64,000 nucleotides of DNA from positions 62,001 to 126,000 of the forward strand of contig NZ_CAJNAT010000012.1 of assembly GCF_905220705.1 (NCBI RefSeq). The letters are read 5' to 3'. The stretch comes from Paraburkholderia domus (GTDB lineage Bacteria; Pseudomonadota; Gammaproteobacteria; Burkholderiales; Burkholderiaceae). The notes beneath the pieces are model-generated. The model was not told the origin of the DNA, searched no databases, and saw nothing but the letters and a program-made list of their open reading frames with translations. Position numbers and translations under genes: made by a program. Positions 35,878-44,747 of this stretch are shown here, one piece after another. Each line of letters begins with the position of its first letter. The first letter of the stretch is position 1.

Positions 35878-36115
35878 TGGGGGACTCCTGTGCCACCGGA
35901 AAACAGTCCGGCGCAAATAATGAACGCCGCCGGGTAAGCCACGGCGACTGGGTAAAGAAAACGCAAGATGCAGCACAGATCTGCCGCTGCACGCAGGTGC
36001 AGGAGGGCCGCAACGAGTGCCACTACATCAACGCAGCAAGGAGCGGCAGACTACCGCGCGCGCTGCCGGCGCGCAACGCTATCGCACGGGATATCGCCAT
36101 GCGACGCGAAACGGT

Positions 36116-37174
36116 TCAGGCGTCGCGGCGCGTCAGCAACATCGCGTCACCGTAGCTGAAGAAGCGGTAACGCTGTTCGATCGCGTGGCGATACGCCTCG
36201 CGAATCGTTTCGACGCCCGCGAACGCTGACACCAGCATCAGCAGTGTCGACTTCGGCAAATGAAAATTGGTGACGAGCCGGTCGACCACACGGAACTTGT
36301 AGCCCGGCGTGATGAAGATATCGGTTTCCGTGCTGGCCGCGCCGAGCGGGCGTCCGGCGGCCTCGGCATCGCGCGCGGCGGCTTCGAGCGCGCGCATCGA
36401 CGTCGTGCCCACTGCGATGACGCGGTTGCCGCGCGCACGCGTCGCCGCGATCTTGTCGGCGAGCGATTGCGGCAGGTGATACCACTCGCTGTGCATCTTG
36501 TGTTCGGCCAGATTCTCCACCCGCACCGGCTGGAAGGTGCCCGCGCCGACGTGCAACGTCAGCGTCGCGCGCTCCACGCCGCGGGCGTCGAGCCGGGCGA
36601 GCAGCGCGTCGTCGAAGTGCAGGCCGGCGGTGGGCGCAGCCACCGCGCCCGGGTTTTGCGCGAACACCGTCTGGTAGCGGGTTTCGTCAGTCGAGTCGGG
36701 ATCGTGCTCGATGTACGGCGGCAGCGGCAGGCGGCCGAATTGCTCGATCAGCGTCAGGCAGTCGTCCGGAAAATGCAGCGTGTAGAACGGCTCGACGCGT
36801 TCCCCGACCGTCACGTCGAACGCGTCGGCCAGACGGATCGTGGTGCCCGGCTGCGGGCTCTTGCTCGCGCGGATCTGCGCAAGCGCGGTGCGCTCGCCGA
36901 CGAGGCGCTCTACCAGCACTTCGATCTTGCCGCCACTGGCCTTCTGGCCGAGGAAACGTGCTTTCAGGACTTTGGTATCGTTGAAGACCAGCAGATCGCC
37001 GGCCGCGATGCACTCGGGCAGCTCGGCAAAACGGCGGTCGATCAGGCGCGCGGCGTCGGCGGCATCGGCCGGGTTGGCTACTTCAAGCAGGCGGCTGGCG
37101 CTGCGCTCGGGCAGCGCCACTTGCGCGATCAGCTCGGGTGGCAGATCGAAATCGAAATCGGAAAGCGTAAACAT
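36116..37174 (-). CDS. queA: S-adenosylmethionine:tRNA ribosyltransferase-isomerase
   Basis: Builds epoxyqueuosine on tRNA using the ribosyl part of SAM; it acts after Tgt. ATG 37174 gives MFTLSDFDFDLPPELIAQ, the standard N-terminus, and 352 residues (356 in E. coli); the long upstream extension of the frame overlaps the promoter region of recG and is rejected. Visible motifs include GAGTFQPVR, HKMHSEWYHL and FHLPKSTLLMLVSAFAG. It is divergent from recG. Confidence 0.95.
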   Translation of the reverse strand: MFTLSDFDFDLPPELIAQVALPERSASRLLEVANPADAADAARLIDRRFAELPECIAAGDLLVFNDTKVLKARFLGQKASGGKIEVLVERLVGERTALAQIRASKSPQPGTTIRLADAFDVTVGERVEPFYTLHFPDDCLTLIEQFGRLPLPPYIEHDPDSTDETRYQTVFAQNPGAVAAPTAGLHFDDALLARLDARGVERATLTLHVGAGTFQPVRVENLAEHKMHSEWYHLPQSLADKIAATRARGNRVIAVGTTSMRALEAAARDAEAAGRPLGAASTETDIFITPGYKFRVVDRLVTNFHLPKSTLLMLVSAFAGVETIREAYRHAIEQRYRFFSYGDAMLLTRRDA

Positions 37175-37322
37175 GCGGACGACTGGAAGCGAATTGGGAC
37201 GGAATTGAGCCGAAGCCGGAGCCGGGCGGCTATGATTGCGGGACGCCAGAGCGGCCCGCGAGCCCGCGCGCTGTATGGCGGCGACACCTTTGACAGCCGA
37301 TATTGTACTTGCGAAGCAACCC

Positions 37323-39629
37323 ATGCCTTTGTCCGAACGCCGATTGCCCTCTGCTACCGATGAAGTGAGCGCCGAGCCCAAGCGCCGCGTCTCGCGGGGC
37401 AAAGCAGCGGAGGCGGACTTGAACGACCTCGGCGCGGGTGTCGCGCTGGAGGGCGACAAGGCCGCGCGTGAAGGTGAAATTGTGGACCCATTCGGTGACA
37501 AGCCCGCCGGCAAATCCGTGGGCAAAGCCACTGGGAAGCCTGCTGACAAGGCCGCCGCAAAACCCGCAGCCAAGCCGGTCGACAAGCTCGCCAAGCTCGG
37601 TCTCACGCGCGACATCGATCTGGTTCTGCATCTGCCGATGCGCTACGAGGACGAAACGTCCCTCACGCCGATCGGGCATCTGCTGCCGGGTGGCATTGCG
37701 CAGACGGAAGGCGTGGTGTTCGACAATGAGATCGCCTATCGCCCGCGCCGCCAGTTGCTGGTGAAGCTACGCGATGACGCCGGCGATGAACTCGTGCTGC
37801 GTTTTCTGAATTTCTACGGCTCGCAGGTCAAGCAGATGGCGATCGGCGCGCGCTTGCGGGTGCGCGGCGACGTGCGCGGCGGTTTCTTCGGCATGGAGAT
37901 GGTGCATCCGGCGGTACGCGTAGTCGACGAAGACACGCCGCTGCCGCAAGCGCTGACGCCGGTGTATCCAAGCACCGCGGGCGTGACGCAGGCGTATCTG
38001 CGCAAATCGATCGACAACGCGTTGTCGCGTACGTCGTTGCCGGAGTTGCTGCCTCAGCCGATTGCGCAAGCGTATATGCAGCCGCTCGGCGTGCCGACGC
38101 TGATGGATGCGGTACGCACGCTGCATCATCCGGGCGTGCAATCCGACGAGACCGCGCTGATCGACGGCACGCATCCGGCGTGGGTGCGGATCAAGTTCGA
38201 GGAACTGCTGGCGCAGCAGATGTCGTTAAAGCGGGCGCACGAAGAGCGCCGCACGCGTGCTGCCCCTGCCATGCAGCGTCGCAAGGAAGGCGATGAGTCG
38301 GCGCTGGTGGCGCGTTTGCTGAAGGCGCTGCCGTTTTCGCTGACGGCGGCGCAGGAGCGCGTGGGCGGCGAGATCGCGCTCGACCTCACGCAGCCGCATC
38401 CGATGCAGCGGCTGCTGCAGGGCGACGTCGGCAGCGGCAAGACGATCGTGGCCGCGCTGGCCGCCGCACAAGCGATCGACGCCGGCTATCAGGCCGCGCT
38501 GATGGCGCCGACCGAAATCCTTGCCGAACAGCACGCTCGCAAATTGCGCGGCTGGCTGGAGCCGCTGGGTGTAAGCGTCGCGTGGCTGGCGGGCAGTTTG
38601 AAGACGAAGGAAAAGCGCGCCGCGATCGAAGCCGCCGCGCTCGGCACCGCGCAACTCGTGATCGGCACGCACGCGATCATCCAGGACGCGGTCGAGTTTG
38701 CGCGACTGGGGCTGGTGATCGTCGACGAACAGCATCGCTTTGGCGTCGCGCAACGGCTCGCTTTGCGCGCCAAGGCGCGAAACGCCGGCGACGGCGCGCG
38801 CGATTTCCAGCCGCATCAATTGATGATGTCGGCAACGCCGATTCCGCGCACGCTCGCGATGACCTATTACGCCGACCTCGACGTCTCGACCATCGATGAA
38901 TTGCCGCCCGGGCGCACGCCGATTCTGACCAAGCTGGTCTCCGACGCGCGGCGCGAAGAGGTAATCGGGCGAGTGCGTGAGGCGGCGCTGACGGGACGGC
39001 AGGTGTACTGGGTGTGTCCGCTGATCGAGGAGAGCGAGACCTTGCAGTTGCAGACGGCGGTGGAGACGTATGAAACGCTGGTGGCCGCGTTGCCGGAGTT
39101 GAAAGTCGGACTGGTGCACGGGCGTCTCGCGCCGGCGGAGAAGGCGGCGGTCATGGATGCATTCACGCGCAACGAGGTGCAATTGCTGGTGGCGACGACG
39201 GTGATCGAAGTGGGCGTCGACGTGCCGAATGCATCGTTGATGGTGATCGAACACGCGGAACGGTTCGGGTTGGCGCAGTTGCACCAGTTGCGGGGGCGGG
39301 TGGGGCGCGGAAGTGCGGCTTCGGTTTGTGTGTTGCTTTATACCGGGCCCTTGTCGATGACTGCCCGGGCGCGGTTGCAGACCATGCGGGAGACGACTGA
39401 CGGGTTTGAAATCGCGCGCCGGGACCTTGAAATTCGTGGTCCGGGGGAGTTTCTGGGTGCGAGGCAGTCGGGCGCGGCCATGTTGCGGTTTGCCGACCTC
39501 GAGCAGGATCAATGGCTCATCGAGCCTGCCAGAGAGGCAGCCGCAGCTTTGCTCGAGCAGTATCCCGAGGTGGTGATGCAGCACCTCGCCCGGTGGCTGG
39601 GGGCTCGGGAGCACTATTTGAAGGCTTGA
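37323..39629 (+). CDS. recG: ATP-dependent DNA helicase RecG
   Basis: Branch-migration helicase that reverses stalled forks. Wedge/OB domain (LPMRYEDETSLTPIG onward), Walker A QGDVGSGKTIVAAL, DEQH box VIVDEQHRFGV, and the C-terminal helicase block TVIEVGVDVPNASLMVIEHAERFGLAQLHQLRGRVGRG are all present. ATG 37323 gives 768 residues; ATG 37275 and TTG 37236 are in frame too and none has a good Shine-Dalgarno site. The first 95 or so residues form a Lys/Ala/Pro-rich extension of repeating DKPAGKS-like units, absent from the 693-residue E. coli protein. Confidence 0.93.
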   Translation: MPLSERRLPSATDEVSAEPKRRVSRGKAAEADLNDLGAGVALEGDKAAREGEIVDPFGDKPAGKSVGKATGKPADKAAAKPAAKPVDKLAKLGLTRDIDLVLHLPMRYEDETSLTPIGHLLPGGIAQTEGVVFDNEIAYRPRRQLLVKLRDDAGDELVLRFLNFYGSQVKQMAIGARLRVRGDVRGGFFGMEMVHPAVRVVDEDTPLPQALTPVYPSTAGVTQAYLRKSIDNALSRTSLPELLPQPIAQAYMQPLGVPTLMDAVRTLHHPGVQSDETALIDGTHPAWVRIKFEELLAQQMSLKRAHEERRTRAAPAMQRRKEGDESALVARLLKALPFSLTAAQERVGGEIALDLTQPHPMQRLLQGDVGSGKTIVAALAAAQAIDAGYQAALMAPTEILAEQHARKLRGWLEPLGVSVAWLAGSLKTKEKRAAIEAAALGTAQLVIGTHAIIQDAVEFARLGLVIVDEQHRFGVAQRLALRAKARNAGDGARDFQPHQLMMSATPIPRTLAMTYYADLDVSTIDELPPGRTPILTKLVSDARREEVIGRVREAALTGRQVYWVCPLIEESETLQLQTAVETYETLVAALPELKVGLVHGRLAPAEKAAVMDAFTRNEVQLLVATTVIEVGVDVPNASLMVIEHAERFGLAQLHQLRGRVGRGSAASVCVLLYTGPLSMTARARLQTMRETTDGFEIARRDLEIRGPGEFLGARQSGAAMLRFADLEQDQWLIEPAREAAAALLEQYPEVVMQHLARWLGAREHYLKA

Positions 39630-39700
39630 GGTTTTGTCCCCGAAGGGACTTCCTGCTGGGCGTGCGCCACCAGGAAAACCAAAAGGTTGGCGAACCGACC

Positions 39701-39730
39701 CTATAGGTGTATAACTAGAACCTATCGATA
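39701..39730. promoter_or_regulatory. Candidate oxyR promoter/operator region
   Basis: AT-rich stretch with CTATAG (39701-39706) and CCTATCGATA (39721-39730), tetramers typical of OxyR half-sites. It lies 24 bases before the oxyR start. A very similar CCTATCGA-containing segment occurs before the katA cluster. Site assignment is inferred. Confidence 0.4.
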
Positions 39731-39753
39731 CCATTGCTCTGATTGGTCCCCCA

Positions 39754-40713
39754 ATGACGCTCACCGAATTGAAATACATCGTCGCGGTAGCGCGCGAACG
39801 GCACTTCGGCCGGGCCGCCGAGGCGTGTTTCGTCAGCCAGCCGACCCTATCGGTGGCCATCAAAAAGCTCGAAGACGAGCTCAACGTCCAGATCTTCGAG
39901 CGCGGCACCAGCGAAGTCAGCGTTACGCCGATCGGCGAACAGATCGTCACGCAAGCTCAACGCGTTCTCGAACAAACGCTCGCCATCAAGGAAATTGCCA
40001 AGCAGGGCAAAGATCCGCTGGTCGGGCCGCTGCGCCTCGGCGTCATCTATACGATCGGGCCGTATCTGCTGCCTACGCTCGTCAAACAGATGATCAAGCG
40101 CGTCCCGCAGATGCCTCTGATGCTGCAGGAAAACTACACGATCAAGCTGATCGAACTGCTCAAGCAAGGCGAAATCGACGTCGCCATCATGGCGCTGCCG
40201 TTCCCGGAAACGGGCCTGATGCAGCGCCCGCTCTATGACGAACCGTTTGTCGTCGCGCTGCCGTCCGGTCACGAGTGGGAAAACCGCGCGAAGATCGACG
40301 CCGAAGATCTGAAGCAGGAAACCATGCTGCTGCTCGGCAGCGGCCACTGCTTCCGCGACCATGTGCTGGGCGTCTGCCCTGAACTGATGCGTTTCTCGCA
40401 AAATGCGGACGGCATCCAGAAGACCTTCGAAGGTTCTTCGCTGGAAACCATTCGCCATATGGTGGCGAGCGGCGTCGGGATTACCGTGCTGCCGCGCATG
40501 TCGGTGCAAGAGGTCAAGCCGCACGCCGGAGGTATCGACGCGGGCCTGCTCAGCTATGTCGCCTTTGGTGAGCCGGTGCCGGATCGTCGCGTCGTACTCG
40601 CCTGGCGCAAGAGCTTCACGCGCATGCCTGCCATCGAGGCCATCTGCGACGCCATCAATGCCTGTGATCTGACAGGCGTCAAAAAGCTCGATCTGCCTGT
40701 CGCCGTCAACTAA
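39754..40713 (+). CDS. oxyR: Hydrogen peroxide-sensing LysR-type regulator OxyR
   Basis: A 319-residue LysR-family regulator: N-terminal winged HTH (MTLTELKYIVAVARERHFGRAAEACFVSQPTLS) and a regulatory domain with the redox cysteines C199 and C208 in GSGHCFRDHVLGVC, at exactly the E. coli OxyR numbers. Peroxide forms the C199-C208 disulfide and activates defence genes. It follows recG by 124 bases and precedes the small ORF-katA-small ORF-dps series, its likely targets. Confidence 0.96.
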   Translation: MTLTELKYIVAVARERHFGRAAEACFVSQPTLSVAIKKLEDELNVQIFERGTSEVSVTPIGEQIVTQAQRVLEQTLAIKEIAKQGKDPLVGPLRLGVIYTIGPYLLPTLVKQMIKRVPQMPLMLQENYTIKLIELLKQGEIDVAIMALPFPETGLMQRPLYDEPFVVALPSGHEWENRAKIDAEDLKQETMLLLGSGHCFRDHVLGVCPELMRFSQNADGIQKTFEGSSLETIRHMVASGVGITVLPRMSVQEVKPHAGGIDAGLLSYVAFGEPVPDRRVVLAWRKSFTRMPAIEAICDAINACDLTGVKKLDLPVAVN

Positions 40714-40793
40714 GCGGCACGCTCCCCCTGACCGGCCACCGCGCACCTCGGCGGCCGGTCGCGCGACCGCCCACGGGCTCATCGTCGCCATCC

Positions 40794-40847
40794 CTATCGA
40801 ATAGATAAAATTAATCAAACACGCTAATTAGATAGCGTTGTTATAGT
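40794..40847 (+). promoter_or_regulatory. Candidate OxyR-controlled promoter upstream of the katA cluster
   Basis: The otherwise GC-rich region turns AT-rich here. It holds CTATCGAATAG (40794-40804), ATAG at 40832 and again at 40843, the last within a possible -10 (TATAGT, 40842-40847). OxyR sites are built from ATAG/CTAT tetramers in phased spacing; the spacing here is imperfect, so the call is tentative. Confidence 0.45.
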
Positions 40848-40890
40848 TTCCTCCATGGATCGCCCGATCCCATAAGACCCGGAGGAAATC

Positions 40891-41031
40891 ATGACGCAAT
40901 CGAACTCGCAGCAAGTCCAACTCGTCGCCGCTCAATCCGCTCGCGTTATCACCGGTTCCTTTGCTGCCTCGATGCAGAGCATGCGCACCGTCGCATTGTC
41001 CTTGCTGGTCGATCGGGCCTTGTCCGCATGA
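40891..41031 (+). CDS. Small ORF (46 aa) upstream of katA, unknown function
   Basis: An ATG at 40891 is preceded by GGAGG (40881-40885) at ideal spacing. The 46-residue product starts MTQSNSQQVQLVAAQSARVI and ends ALSLLVDRALSA, with a possible amphipathic C-terminal helix. It lies between the AT-rich promoter region and katA, 70 bases before the katA start. Similarity to a known protein is not recognised. It could be a real small protein or a leader that adjusts katA expression. Confidence 0.55.
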   Translation: MTQSNSQQVQLVAAQSARVITGSFAASMQSMRTVALSLLVDRALSA

Positions 41032-41101
41032 GCCCCAGGCATCGGCGCGCCGCGCCTCTCCCCACATTCCGTTTCCGATAAAAGTCACTCAGGAGTCACG
41101 C

Positions 41102-42556
41102 ATGTCCGAACGTAAGCTCACCAATGCAGCCGGCGCACCCATCGCCGACAACCAGAATTCGATGACCGCCGGCGCGCGTGGTCCGGTCGTCCTGCAAGAC
41201 GTCTGGCTGCTGGAAAAACTCGCCCATTTCGACCGTGAAGTGATTCCGGAACGCCGCGTTCATGCCAAGGGTTCGGGCGCATTCGGCACGCTGAAGGTCA
41301 CGCACGACATCTCGCGTTTCACGAAGGCGAAAGTGTTCGACCAGGTTGGCAAGGACACGCCGCTCTTCATGCGATTTTCGACGGTGGCGGGCGAGCGTGG
41401 CGCCGCCGATGCGGAACGCGACGTGCGCGGTTTTTCGATTAAGTTCTACACGGAAGAAGGCAACTGGGACGTGGTCGGCAACAACACGCCGGTGTTCTTC
41501 ATCCGCGATCCGCTGAAGTTCCCGGACTTCATCCATACGCAAAAGCGCGACCCGTACACCAACATGCGCAGCAATGTCGCTGCGTGGGATTTCTGGTCGC
41601 GTCATCCGGAATCTTTGCATCAGGTCACCATCCTGATGAGCGATCGCGGCATTCCGCAGAACTTCCGCCAGATGCACGGCTTCGGCTCGCACACGTACTC
41701 GTTCATCAACGCGAACAACGAACGCTTCTGGGTGAAGTTCCACTTCAAGTCGATGCAAGGTGTCGAGAACTTTACCGATGCTGAAGCGGCGCAAGTAGTG
41801 GCCCAGAATCGTGAAAGCGCTCAACACGATCTGCTCACGAGCATCGATGCAGGCAACTTCCCAAAATGGCGTTTTGCCATCCAGGTAATGCCGGAGGTGG
41901 AAGCAGCGAACTATCGCTTCAATCCGTTCGACATCACGAAAGTGTGGTCGCAGAAGGATTACCCGTTGATCGACGTCGGCACGATCGAGTTGAATCGCAA
42001 CGCGGCGAACTATTTCGCGGATGTGGAGCAGGCAGCGTTCACGCCGGCCAACGTGGTGCCGGGTATCGGCTTCTCGCCGGACCGTCTGCTGCAAGGCCGT
42101 TTGTTCTCGTATGGCGACACGCAGCGCTACCGTCTTGGCACCAATCACCATCAGATTCCGGTGAACGCACCGCGCTGCCCGGTGCACCATTCGTTCCATC
42201 GCGACGGTGCGATGCGCACGGACGGTAATCTTGGCGGCAACGTGAACTACGAGCCGAACCGCTTCGGTGACTTCGCGCAGGACAACAACGCGGCGGAGCC
42301 GCCGCTCGCAGCGGGTACGGTCGATCGTTACGATCATCGTCTGGATGACGACTACTACACGCAGCCGGGTATGTTGTTTGCGCTCTTCGACGCCGCACAA
42401 CGCGAGCGTCTGTTCGGCAACATCGCACGCCATATCAACGGTGTGCCGCAAGAGATCGTCGCGCGTCAGATCGAACATTTCCGCCGTGCCGATCCGGCTT
42501 ATGCGGAAGGTGTGATCGCCGCGATGGCGAACCTCGCGGAAGGCAGCAAGAAGTAA
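41102..42556 (+). CDS. katA: Monofunctional haem catalase
   Basis: A 484-residue small-subunit (clade III-like) catalase. ATG 41102 follows AGGAG. The distal His is H54 (RRVHAKGSGAFG), the distal Asn N127 (VVGNNTPVFFIRDP), and the proximal Tyr sits in RLFSYGDTQRYRLG. It is placed in an oxyR-katA-dps cluster, so peroxide induction is expected. It is not the bifunctional KatG that I associate with the oxyR region in other Burkholderia. Confidence 0.95.
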   Translation: MSERKLTNAAGAPIADNQNSMTAGARGPVVLQDVWLLEKLAHFDREVIPERRVHAKGSGAFGTLKVTHDISRFTKAKVFDQVGKDTPLFMRFSTVAGERGAADAERDVRGFSIKFYTEEGNWDVVGNNTPVFFIRDPLKFPDFIHTQKRDPYTNMRSNVAAWDFWSRHPESLHQVTILMSDRGIPQNFRQMHGFGSHTYSFINANNERFWVKFHFKSMQGVENFTDAEAAQVVAQNRESAQHDLLTSIDAGNFPKWRFAIQVMPEVEAANYRFNPFDITKVWSQKDYPLIDVGTIELNRNAANYFADVEQAAFTPANVVPGIGFSPDRLLQGRLFSYGDTQRYRLGTNHHQIPVNAPRCPVHHSFHRDGAMRTDGNLGGNVNYEPNRFGDFAQDNNAAEPPLAAGTVDRYDHRLDDDYYTQPGMLFALFDAAQRERLFGNIARHINGVPQEIVARQIEHFRRADPAYAEGVIAAMANLAEGSKK

Positions 42557-42583
42557 GCAGTCGAAGTGAATTGATGCAGCAAA

Positions 42584-42605
42584 GCGGGGCGCATCGGCGC
42601 CCCGC
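42584..42605 (+). terminator. Hairpin between katA and the small membrane ORF
   Basis: GCGGGGCGC (42584-42592) pairs perfectly with GCGCCCCGC (42597-42605), 4-base loop, 27 bases past the katA stop. No T-tract follows, so it may protect the katA mRNA 3' end or partly separate the two messages. Confidence 0.45.
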
Positions 42606-42636
42606 CGGTACAGATACGAATCAAGGGAGCTCGATC

Positions 42637-42795
42637 ATGATCCAGATGATGATGTCCACCATCGGCGGCTCGTCGGCCACACGCGGCGTGCAGCGGCAGG
42701 CATTGATGCTGCGCAAGTTTGTGGGATTCGCAATGGTCTCGAGCGGACTCGCAGTGATCGTTGCGCACGCCCTGCAACACGCGTTCGGCGCGTGA
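42637..42795 (+). CDS. Small membrane-protein ORF (52 aa) downstream of katA
   Basis: ATG 42637 has GGGAG (42625-42629) seven bases upstream. The 52-residue product has a basic middle (TRGVQRQALMLRKF) and one hydrophobic C-terminal helix (VGFAMVSSGLAVIVAHALQHAFG), so it is probably a single-pass inner-membrane peptide. It lies between katA and dps. No known family is recognised. The frame continues upstream to 42571, but without a ribosome-binding site. Confidence 0.6.
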   Translation: MIQMMMSTIGGSSATRGVQRQALMLRKFVGFAMVSSGLAVIVAHALQHAFGA

Positions 42796-42949
42796 TTGAG
42801 CACAAGGCCGTGAGTGCGGCAAGCGACCACGCGTCACACGAACGCAGTTGCTTTCTAAGATAAACTGTCGAGCGCTCGATGTGCCGAGTCTGCTACCCGC
42901 ACACCGTCACCTTACCGACCGGTTCGTATCACTCTTCAAAGGAGTCATC

Positions 42950-43438
42950 ATGGCCAAGAAAGAAGCCGTACAACACGTCAATATCGGGATCAGTGACAAG
43001 GATCGCAAGAAGATTGCGGAAGGTCTGTCGCGACTGCTCGCCGACACCTACACGCTGTACCTGAAGACCCACAACTTCCATTGGAATGTGACGGGTCCGA
43101 TGTTCAACACGCTGCATCTGATGTTCGAAACGCAGTACAACGAACTGGCGCTTGCGGTGGATTCGATCGCTGAACGTATTCGCGCGCTGGGCGTGCATGC
43201 GCCGGGCAGCTACAAGGAATTCGCGAAGCTGTCGTCGATTCCGGAAGCGGACGGCGTGCCGGCCGCAGAAGACATGATCCGCCAGCTGGTGGAAGGCCAG
43301 GAAGCCGTGGTGCGCACCGCACGCGCGATTTTCCCGTCGACGGAAGCCGCCAACGACGAGCCGACCGCCGACCTGCTGACGCAACGCATGCAAACGCATG
43401 AAAAGACTGCATGGATGCTGCGCTCGATGCTGGCTTGA
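42950..43438 (+). CDS. dps: DNA-binding ferritin-like protein Dps
   Basis: A 162-residue dodecamer-forming miniferritin that oxidises and stores iron and shields DNA under peroxide stress. ATG 42950 follows AAGGAG (42939-42944). The ferroxidase pattern is present: HNFHWNV (H44), LHLMFE (H56, E60) and DSIAERI (D71, E75). The Lys-rich N-terminus (MAKKEA) can bind DNA. It is the last gene of the oxyR-katA group and is followed by a terminator. Confidence 0.95.
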   Translation: MAKKEAVQHVNIGISDKDRKKIAEGLSRLLADTYTLYLKTHNFHWNVTGPMFNTLHLMFETQYNELALAVDSIAERIRALGVHAPGSYKEFAKLSSIPEADGVPAAEDMIRQLVEGQEAVVRTARAIFPSTEAANDEPTADLLTQRMQTHEKTAWMLRSMLA

Positions 43439-43457
43439 ACGGCTTGAACGGCTTGAA
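43432..43457 (+). repeat. Nine-base tandem repeat (GGCTTGAAC) at the dps stop
   Basis: Three copies of GGCTTGAA(C), the first containing the dps TGA stop (43436-43438). It is short and could be slippage-derived. Confidence 0.85.
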
Positions 43458-43524
43458 TGTTCCGGGCGCTGAGTCCGGATTTCCGCGCCATGCTTCAGTG
43501 CCGGCGTTGAACTGAATACCTGCA

Positions 43525-43556
43525 AGGCCTCCCTTTTCGGGAGGCTTTGTTTTTTG
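43525..43556 (+). terminator. Intrinsic terminator after dps
   Basis: GCCTCCC (43527-43533) pairs with GGGAGGC (43539-43545) around TTTTC, followed by TTTGTTTTTT. Confidence 0.9.
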
Positions 43557-43711
43557 CGGCACCGGATTCGGACTTGGCTTTGGCTCAGGACCCGGCCGCG
43601 GTTGCGGCCCCCGGTTCGGTGCTCCGCAATTCAGCTTCGCGGGCCTGCAGGCCGCCTGTCACCCGCATCCCGTAAAATAGGCGCACCGTCTGCACTTCAC
43701 CGAATCCGCCC

Positions 43712-44575
43712 ATGTTCGCCCGACTTCCTCTGTATCTGCGCCTCGTCCGCATGGATAAACCGATCGGCAGCCTGCTGCTGCTGTGGCCGACGCTCAACGC
43801 GCTGTGGATTGCGTCCGAAGGCCATCCTTCGTGGCCGCTGCTGGTGATCTTCACGGTGGGCACGGTGCTGATGCGCTCGGCCGGCTGCGCGATCAACGAC
43901 TACGCGGACCGCGACTTCGATCGCTATGTGAAGCGCACGGAAAACCGGCCGATCACGTCGGGCAAGATCAAGGCATGGGAAGCGGTGGCGCTGGCAGCCG
44001 GTTTGTCTCTGCTGGCATTTCTGCTGATCTTGCCGCTGAATACGCTGACCAAGGAACTGTCGGTGGCGGCGCTCTTCGTCGCCGGGTCGTATCCGTTCAC
44101 GAAGCGCTTCTTTGCGATTCCACAGGCTTACCTCGGCATCGCGTTCGGCTTCGGCATTCCGATGGCGTTCGCCGCGATTCAGGATCACGTGCCGATGCTC
44201 GCCTGGGTCATGCTGCTGGCTAACGTGTTCTGGTCGGTGGCGTACGACACCGAATACGCAATGGTCGATCGCGACGACGATATCAAGATCGGCATCCGCA
44301 CCTCCGCGCTGACCTTCGGCCGCTTCGACGTGGCGGCGATCATGCTCTGTTATGCGGCAACGCTGGGGATTTACGTCGGCATCGGCATGATGCTGGGATT
44401 TGGCGTGCTGTACTGGCTGGGATGGGCGGCAGCGGTGGGGTGCGCGATCTATCACTACACGCTGATCCGCAATCGAGAGCGGATGGCGTGCTTTGCGGCG
44501 TTCCGTCATAACAACTGGCTGGGTGGCGCGCTGTTTGTCGGCATTGCTGCGCATTACGCGGCGGCTTCGTTTTAA
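43712..44575 (+). CDS. ubiA: 4-hydroxybenzoate polyprenyltransferase
   Basis: Membrane prenyltransferase of ubiquinone synthesis, joining octaprenyl diphosphate to 4-hydroxybenzoate. The 287-residue protein carries the first Asp motif NDYADRDFDRYVKRTENRP (N62-D70) and the second DTEYAMVDRDDDIKIG, with eight or so helices. It is alone on the plus strand, convergent with proC. Confidence 0.95.
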   Translation: MFARLPLYLRLVRMDKPIGSLLLLWPTLNALWIASEGHPSWPLLVIFTVGTVLMRSAGCAINDYADRDFDRYVKRTENRPITSGKIKAWEAVALAAGLSLLAFLLILPLNTLTKELSVAALFVAGSYPFTKRFFAIPQAYLGIAFGFGIPMAFAAIQDHVPMLAWVMLLANVFWSVAYDTEYAMVDRDDDIKIGIRTSALTFGRFDVAAIMLCYAATLGIYVGIGMMLGFGVLYWLGWAAAVGCAIYHYTLIRNRERMACFAAFRHNNWLGGALFVGIAAHYAAASF

Positions 44576-44747
44576 TTCTTCCGCGGCTGCTTTGCACCTC
44601 AGTCCTGGGCGCCGCTTCGAATCGATCTGTGCCGCGCGCTGGCCCTGTTTGCGCCGGTGACGCTGCCCCGGATTGATCCGCGGCGCAGCGTCCTGCGGCG
44701 TAGGTCATTCGCGACGGGTGAACGGCCACCCGCCAACGCACATCGCG

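Noticed and set aside
36116..37615. Long N-terminal extension of queA (frame open to 37615)
   Set aside because: The standard QueA start lies at 37174, and the extension would overlap the recG 5' region with low-complexity sequence.
38226..39950. 574-codon minus-strand frame opposite recG
   Set aside because: Antisense shadow of the helicase domains, with no recognisable motif.
41096..42478. 460-codon minus-strand frame opposite katA
   Set aside because: Antisense shadow; no motif and no ribosome-binding site.
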